A stretch of DNA of 64,000 nucleotides from Plazaster borealis (lineage: Eukaryota; Echinodermata; Asteroidea; Forcipulatida; Labidiasteridae). The DNA lies in contig CM037462.1 of NCBI GenBank assembly GCA_021014325.1, positions 12,320,501 to 12,384,500 of the forward strand, in the 5' to 3' direction. Positions 53,910-62,900 of this stretch are shown piece after piece. Position numbers and translations under genes: made by a program. Below the pieces are notes generated by a model that made no database searches, was not told where the DNA came from, and worked only from the letters and a program-made list of their open reading frames with translations. Position 1 is the first letter of the stretch. Each line of letters begins with the position of its first letter.

Positions 53910-56900
53910 TAATAGTGGCTTCTTATATAGTGCACATATCCATCACTCAGTGACGCTCAAGGCGCTTTTAACGTTCATTATTTTCCTGCAAGGTATTGTG
54001 GAGCTACATTTTTTGAAGTATGAGACCAAGTCCTTTACATAGCACCATGTAGGCCTAATGGTTTACAAGGTGCTGTGGCGCAATATGCTGCCGATCAAAC
54101 CAGGAACACCGGGGCGAACCCATTCTCTTTTCGATAAGTGCACTGGGTTCTTTTTCGTGCATTACACAACACACGGGAAAACTAATGGGAAAACTTTAAT
54201 CTAATCTAATCATAAGTGTTGTTTGAAGCTTCGCATGGTGTTGAGAAACAAGAAATAACGATAAATAAATAGTAAACTTGCGGGTACAACCACGTGTAAA
54301 TCTCTTTGTTGGAGTGTTGGCTCTGAAAAGAGCTGGTGTGGTCTTGACGTTTCGAACAGTATACTCTGCTCGTCTTGAAGGCATCAGGGGTTCATGGCAT
54401 GAGGGGTTCTCCTGAAGACGAGCAGAGTATACTGTTCGAAACGTCGAGACCACACCGGCTCTTTTCAGAACCAACACTCCCAAAAAGAGATTTACACATG
54501 GCTGTAGTGTACCCGCAAGTTTACTATTTATTCATCGTTATTTCTTTTTAATCTAATCATGTTTCAGGCTCATCAAAAGTTGCTGTAGAAATATTACCTT
54601 CAACGTAGGAACTTCTTCCGTGGGTGTGCAGTCGAATCCAAGGAGTTGTTGGAAGTACTCGATGGCCATGCGGACTTCAGAGTCTTCAAGGCATGAGGGG
54701 TTCTCTGTAGTGCAGTACTTGTTGATCATAGAGGAGATGGGAAGGAAGAAGACGCTCTCGTCCACAGTCAGAGTCTTGACGACAGGCTGAGGAGTTAGTA
54801 GAGTACGGAGAACGTTATCAGACATTATTGATTTTGAAGTAAGTCATCAGAGACTTTGTGGTTTATTTCTTGATAGTTGAAATAGAAAATCGCATCCCCC
54901 TTAAGGTGATCCCTCTGCTGCCACTTCCCAGGTTGTATCCTAAACTTGGGTGTGATCCCTAGCTATAGGGCAGTTACAGGTTGAATGGCTTCTGACTGGC
55001 ACCCCTCGAACAAAGATATTGACCAAAAATGGGAGACTTCCAACATAGGGCTAGAGGCAGTTACAGGTTGAATGGCTTCTGACTGGCACCCCTCGAACAA
55101 AGATATTGACCAAAAATGGGAGACTTCCAACATAGGGCTAGAGCGATAGCACGTTAATCTGAAGGTCGCAGGTTCACATCCTGCTCTAGTCAATTTGTCT
55201 TTGTTCAACCCAAAATTACTTTGTAAATAAGGGGCGATTCGTAATACTCTTCTCTCATTGAGAGGGCAAGGGCATTTTCATTATGCAAAGGGCACTCTTT
55301 TAATGGAAAATCATGAAGTCTATAGGAAACTCTTGATGGCGCACTAAGGCCAAGTTATGTGGCTTTCGTTTAATTCCAGGCCTGCCCTCCACGGCTTAGT
55401 CAACCAGTCCACTATTTAAAAAAAGTCACTCACAACTCAGCATCCCATTCGGACATAGCCAACCTGCTTATAATCAAGTGACTTGCTCACCATGAGAGAT
55501 CCGATCATCTTCTTGGTAGGGTGACGGATGACGGCTGGCTGGGTCAGCCACATGGCACGGGTGGTCTTGAAGGCCTTGACGACGGCCTCATCTCCTGATG
55601 CCGCAACCTCCTTGATTATGGTTACCATGGTTTCAATGCTCGGGGTCGTCTCGCACATCTGGAGGGCGTCCCTGAACACCTCACTGTGAAAGAGTTAGAC
55701 ATATTTTCACGATTTGAAATCAGCTCAAACCCAAATTAAAACCAAGTGAATGCTTCTCGGACTGTGCCTCTTTTTTAGGCTCTTGGTGAACTCTACAATC
55801 TACAGTGCAAGATATTTGTGTACATTGATCGATCAAGCTGTGCCAATTTTGATGTGCACCGAAATCCAGGTAAAGCAAAGCTAATACAAGTAATTACTTC
55901 TCTTCACCCAGGAGTACAATCACATCCAGATTTAAAATACAACCTGGGAGGCGGCATTGCAATTATGGAGGGGAGACTGCCAACATATGGGCTAGATAGT
56001 TCAGTTGGTAGAACACCGGCACATCAACCCCGAGGTCACAGGTTCAAATCCCGCTCTTGTCATTTTTTCTTTGATCACCTCAAACATTGATTTATACCTA
56101 CCCAGTTAGTTTCCCTTGTGGTTTATTATTTGCTACTTTGAGAAAAAGGTGATCCCCTTACAACGCCACTTCCCAGGTTGTATCGTAAAACTTGGTGTGA
56201 TCCCTGGAAGATGAGGAAGTATGAAGTTGCAAGTCTTCTGACTGGCGCCCTGAACAAGGATATTTGCAAAATGGAGACCGCAGACATAGGCTACTTAGCT
56301 CACTTAGTAGGGCACCAGCACATTAACACAGCCGTCCCAGCTCCAAAACCTGATGTAATCAAGTTTTCTTTGTTCACCCTCACATTTGATTTGTTATTAC
56401 CTTTTCAGTTTCCCTTGTGGCTTATACTTGATTATAAATTTTACTCATAAACTTAATCCTTCTCAACAACAACACTTTTGGTAACAGCTCAAAATCAGTG
56501 TCCATATTTTTGAGTGATTCAACATATGCATGAACAAACAAACCTGTGAAAGTTTGAGCTCAATTGGTGATCGAGGTCACGAGAAAATAGTGAAAAGAGA
56601 CCTTATGTGGTTTTTTTCAAACGTCAAGTTTTAATCGCGCGTGATTAAAACTATTGTTTTACTCATTTCTCAGAAAAGATAGCATCTTAGGCAGAAATAT
56701 TTTAAGGAACCCTTTCTACCATTACTTACTTTAAATCATGTAAGTTATGTGTGAATCTGAGAACATTTGTGTTTTTCGATCTTACAAATAGTGTACAGGG
56801 CCTTTAAAGGCACTGTACACGTTTGGTAATTACTCAAAATATATATAAGCATAAAAACTGACTTGATAACGAGCAACAGAGAGCTGTTGATAGTATAAAA

Positions 56901-59900
56901 CATTGTGAGAAACGACTCCCTCTGAAGTAACATAGTTTTTGAGAAAGAGGTAATTTCTCAGAAAAATAATAAAAACTTCTTGCAAGAAGTTTTTATTTAT
57001 ATCTGAAAGCACACAAATTTGTACAACAAGGGTGTTTTTTCTTTCATAATTTTCTTGCAACTTCGATGACCAATTGAGCCCAAATTTTCACAGGCTTGTT
57101 ATTTTATGCATATGTTGGGATATACCAAATGAGAACACTAGTCTTTGACAATTACCAAACGTGTACGATGCCTTTAACACTTGATTATAAATTTTACTAA
57201 TAAACTTACTCCTTCTCAACAACAAACAACGATTGCCCTCATCCCAAAGGAACTGTACTTACACAAGCCCTTCACTTTGACTCTCGACAAATACTCTCAA
57301 CTGACTCATTCCATTCAGAGTCTCGATCTTCCGCATCTCAGTCACAAGGTTTGAGAAGAGGTTTGGCATCTCGATTCCGACCTCCCTGACCAACCTTCGA
57401 GAGAGCATACCAAGGATCTCTTTGGCTTTCATGATGATCTCTGGTTGAGTGTCTCCGGTCGTCTCCTCATGCTCAAAGAAGATTGTGGTCTGTCTCTCGA
57501 TCATGGTGCCTGTGCAACAATTAAGTTATGTGAACAATATATCAATGGTAATAATGGCATTCTTATTTAGTGCTTGTATCCGCCAAATTATGATTCTGCA
57601 TTAATCTTGGCAAACCAAAAGCCCTTAACCCTAGACTAAGAGCACTGGACTCACGCTCTGGTGTTTCTGATCAGGTGAGTGTGGCTACGAGTCCCGGTTG
57701 GTGCACTTGTTTCCTTGAGCAAGACACTTTACCATACTTGCTTTGTCCTTCGGATGGGACATTTAAGGTATTGTACACGTTTGGTAATGACTCAAAACAA
57801 ATATTAGCATAAAAACTTACTTGGTAACAAGCAACAGAGAGCTGTTAATAGTATAAAACATTGTGAGAAACGACTTCATCTGAAGTAACGTAGTTTTTGA
57901 GAGAGAGGTAATTTCTCATTAAAATAATAAAAGACTTCTTGCAAGAAATCTTTAAAACCTATCTGAAAGCACACAAATTTGTACAACAAGGGTGTTTTTT
58001 CTTTCATCATTTTCTTGCAACTTCGTTGACCAATTGAGCCCAAATTTTCACAGGCTTGTTATTTTATGCATATGTTGGGATACACCAAGTGAGAACACTG
58101 GTCTTTGACAATTTCCAAACGTGTTCAGTGCCTTTAAGCTATAGGTCCTGTGTACTAGGATTATGATTAGGTTTTTTTTAACCCCTGGTTCTATATCACA
58201 TGTTTAAACATGGCCACGTGATCTCCTTTCAACCAATCAGAATGGATACACACTGTCCCATGTATCTATGAATGTTTCAATATCATTATCATTTAAAAAA
58301 GGCTCACTTACTTGATGGTGTCTTTGACGCCACGGTGATTCTCAGATTGTCTACAGAGGCTTTGATCACAGTCATTGCCCCGGATTCCTCTCTGGCGAAT
58401 GCCTTTGAAGTGTGTTGCTCAACACACGACGATTCAGAGACTACGTTGGACTGGTAGGCGATTTCACATTTCTGCGAACACTCCAGGATGTTGAACAGTG
58501 GCTGCAGTAAAACAAAAATTAAAAGGAAGCGATGAATATTTGAGAGGTGTTCCGCTTTGAAACATATTAAAGGTAACTTCAATGAGAACAATCTAAGGTT
58601 TCACCTGCGGATGCAGTAATTTTTGTCTTCAAAGAACATTGGAAAGGTATCCTATCAAAATAAAGGTTATGAATCACTGAATGTGAATATTGAGCCCAAG
58701 GAACCATAACAAGTCCAAACGAGTCGTCCTGATTAAAGCCAAGTAATAATAACAATAACAATAATTAGTCTTCATACAACACTTTATATATGGGTGTCTC
58801 AAAGCGCTTATCATTATTTATTTCCTGACAGGTTTTTGAAGTTTATGAATTATGAGACCCATTTATGTAAGTATTAACAAGGTGCTGCAGCACATTTAGC
58901 AGCCACTGCAAGAAGCACAGGGGTAAACCCCTTCTCTTAGCGATAAGTGTTACTGGGTTCTTTTATGTGAATTACACAACACATGGGACCAACGGCTTAA
59001 GTCCCATCCAAATGACGAATTAATAATGGCTTAGTGTCTTGCTTAAGGACACAAGTGTCAAAACCAGGACTCGAAACCCACACTCTGCTGATCAGAAACA
59101 CCAGAGCTCGAGTCCAGTGCGCTTGACCCGAAAAACTTGACCAATAACGAGACGGGAATACTCACTGCATCTGCCCTCAGCAAAGTGGCCTGAATACCGC
59201 CCTCAAGCTTGGTGCGCTGTTCACAGTTCTTGAAGTCCTTGACCTTTGTGATGACGCCTGAAGTGGCCGACGTTGAGAATGTAGCTGAGCATTTGCCAGT
59301 TACGTCAGTCTGAAGGACAACCATGTGGTGGAATTAATACACACGATTCAAGAAATATCAATCTTTGGAATGAAGTGTCATTTGTTTTTACCGTAGCATG
59401 GAATTTGGGAAAGAATAATAATACTAATAAAGAGACATTTATAAAGGGCAAACAGTTGCAGATCGGCCTCCGCCTCGAGGCGCTGAATACAAGCAAATGG
59501 ATTAAACAAATTTTTTTTTTTAAATTAAATTTTAAAAAGAATCGAGAAATGTTGCCCTTCGTTTTAGTTTGAAATAATATTAAGGAACAATCCGGGGTTC
59601 TCCCAATGCACAACTAGCATATCAGGATACGCTCGAATTAGGGGCCGATGCACAAGCACAAAACAATTTATTTTTTATCTCAGACCAAAATTCACAAAAA
59701 TCATTAAAAAAAACATTTAAAATGCTCCAGATTGCACAAAAAGAAGATTCAGATAGAATTTGGGACAAGAATGCCCCCCCCCCAATTTTGGAAAGTCCTT
59801 GGCAGAATCCTGCCTGCCCTCCCCTCTCAGCAACATTCCCCAGTAAGTTGACCAACCAACTGAACATATTCAACTGCCTGGGATGGGTACGACGGAACAA

Positions 59901-62900
59901 TTGAGCACAGCATACTGAGCACAGCTTCCTGTGTTAACAAAATCACCACATGATATTATATTTACAAATACCTAGGACAGTTTATCTATTCTGATTGGCT
60001 GAGAGGAGATCACGTGGCATGTTTAAGTGTGCGATATAAACACAGTTATTGCACGGAGCGCGCAATTTCACAACCCAATTTAGATTGGTAGGTCGCACAT
60101 TCGAGCAAGTTTGAAACTTGCGTGCGATAGTTTGAGACTTGAGCGCACTAGTTCGTAACTTGCGCGAGGAGCTACTCAGAGGGCAACACATGCATAGTAA
60201 TTTCCTTCTATGTCCGCCATTTTGAATCACCTGCGACGTTTAGCAAACGCCTACGAGATTGCTGGTCAAAATTTGATATGCTATTCCATTTTAACTTGTT
60301 CACTCTTACCTCAGTTATGACAGTTGGTTTCCCTGTTTCGTACAGCGTGCTCGTAGTCACAGGATCTTGGATTGCAGACAAGAAACCACGCTTGAAGTTG
60401 AGGGCCCAGGTAGTTTCAGCTGCAGCGGGGCAGACATTGGTGACCATGCCTTCGTGGAAGGCGAAGCGTAGGACCTGATCTTGAAGCTCACTGCGGAGGA
60501 GGTCCTGGTTCCTGGCTTGAGTGGTTTCGCCATTGGATCCAGTCTCAAGGACCGCAACCTCTTTGAGCTGTTATTACGAGAAGAAAAAAAATACAGACTT
60601 GAGCTTGTACTGTTCTCTTAAAGATTGTATGGCTTCTGACTTGCACCCCTGAACAGGGATGTCGACAGGTATTGACAAAATAGGGAGACCACCAACATAA
60701 GGGCTACACAGCTCAGTTGGTAGATCCCCAGCATGTAATCCATAGGTCCTTGGTTCAAATCCCACGTTAGCTTTATCCCGCGCCTTGTCACAAGAAAATT
60801 TGAGCTTACAGTTCGTGAGCAGACCTGTTTCTCAACATTCTTCCCAAGTTTTTGAACTAAAGAACGCTGCTTAGAACTTACCCTTTTAACCACTGGGCGT
60901 AAATTCTCTTTGAACAACCAAGATCGCGCTGTGTTCAAAGTTTCTGCCCAAGCTATCCTGCGCAAATTTTATATATCAAGCATTGACAAAAAGTTTGCGC
61001 CGCAAAAAAAAGGGAACACAGCGCAAATTTTTAAGTGGCCATTTTTAAAGATTGCGCCCAACATATGCACTGATACCTCACCATTCAATGCTTAAAAACC
61101 TATACAAACTGGGCTAGCTCTCAGTACCTGAAGAATCAGTTCACATGGGCTGATCACGTCAATCTGAGCCTGGAGGTCAAACACGAGGGTGCTCTTCTCA
61201 TCTGAAGTGCCATTGATCCATGTGCTTGATTCTGCATGATAATTGTAGGTGTAGGTCTTGCCCTCTTCATATCTGGCTAACTCTGCAATTTAATCAAAAT
61301 CATGCTTTTAAAAACATGGCTATCTTTTTATAAGTGATTTTGTTTTTAAAAAGCATAATTGTTGGTGTTATAAACCATCGTAAAACAGTAAATGAGAAAA
61401 AACTTCTCTCCTCAACTTCTGTTTAAATTAAATGGCCAAAGTAATTGCATGAACAGTTGGCTTGCAAGTGTATCGAAGAGAATTCAAGTAAGTCCACCAA
61501 AAAGAAACCAAGTATTTGTTCTTGAAAGGGCACAGCATTTTTCTCATGATAAACAGCACCTCTATTGGAGAAATGAAATCAAGGGGCACCACAAACATGG
61601 CCAAGGCACCAACCATGCAGGCCTGGCATGGAGACGACTGCCTTTGTTTGTCTCCATGAAGTATCGGGCCTATGGAAACCATACTTTTGGGCTCCTTGAG
61701 TGCAACACTTTTCATCACAAAACATTTTTTGTGTTTGTGGTCAACATGATTGACCTTCCAGCTGTTAGACTAAATAAAGGTCAGGATTAGTGGGGTCAAG
61801 TACAAAACAACATATACCGGTAACCATTGTTTGTTGTTTACTCAAATATATCGCCCAATTTTTGTGAAATTTGCACCTCAGGTTAGATCCAAACAGTTTT
61901 GACATCATAGTGTAAGCGTGGGTCACTAATGCTTTGATTATGCAGTCAAAAATGAAATAAAAGTAGGGTCGCACGTTCAAATCCCGCTCCACTCAATTTT
62001 TCTTGGTTGAACCCAAAATTATTCTAAATTTACCCAGTCAGTTTCTCTTGTGGTTTATTACTTGATATTTGAAATAAAAAGTTGCATCCCGTTTGAAGGT
62101 GATTCTTCTCCTGCCGCTTCCACTTTCAAAAACCTGCGTGTGATCCCTGGTTATAAGACAGTTACAGGTTGAATGGCTTAGTAACTGGCACCCCCAGACA
62201 AAGATACTGGGAGACCATCAACATTAAGGCTTGATGGCTCAGTTGGTAGAGCGCCGGCACGTTAATCCAGAGGTCGCAGGTTCAAATCCTTAATTAATTA
62301 TTTTTTTTCAACCCAAAATTTATTGAAATAAAATTAGGAGACACAAATCAATCCCCCAGCCCATAAATCAAACCCATGTTTAAATATTTCACCCCTCTGT
62401 TTCCTGACAACCATTGAATACGTTTTTTTGAAAGTTTCGATCAACACAATTGGGTCGACTGATCAGTAGGCCATACATACATTTGACCTGAACCATGGAC
62501 CACTTATATACATTAAGACTTAATATACATTAAACTTAGATTCCCAAATTCCAAGGTGGCAAAACTTGACACCATTTGTTTCTAAATATAGCTCTTGAAG
62601 AACTAACCTGAATTAATCAATAATGGGCTGTTCTTGAAAAAAAGGTCAAATCCAGTACTAAGTAGTTATGATGTTGTTAAACCCTCTTGACCCTATGGTC
62701 AGGGATGGCAGTCAGTCAGTAGGGTAACGTCATCTTGTGACAACGAGACAAACTACTATTCCAGGGAATAGGCTATAAAATGAGCTTCCATCTGTCTGTA
62801 GTTTCATGTGTTATAATACTTATTTCCAGTCTTCCAGAGAAATGCAGGTTATACCCTGTCGAGAAATTAGTTAGTATGGCATTTGGCAGCTTCAATTATT

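Noticed and set aside
14949..57060. A recurring ~75-codon frame in many MITE copies (LVRNYLFLKNYVTSEGV...)
   Set aside because: It sits in the non-coding core of a short inverted-repeat element, is broken differently in each copy and starts at arbitrary points. It recurs because the DNA recurs.
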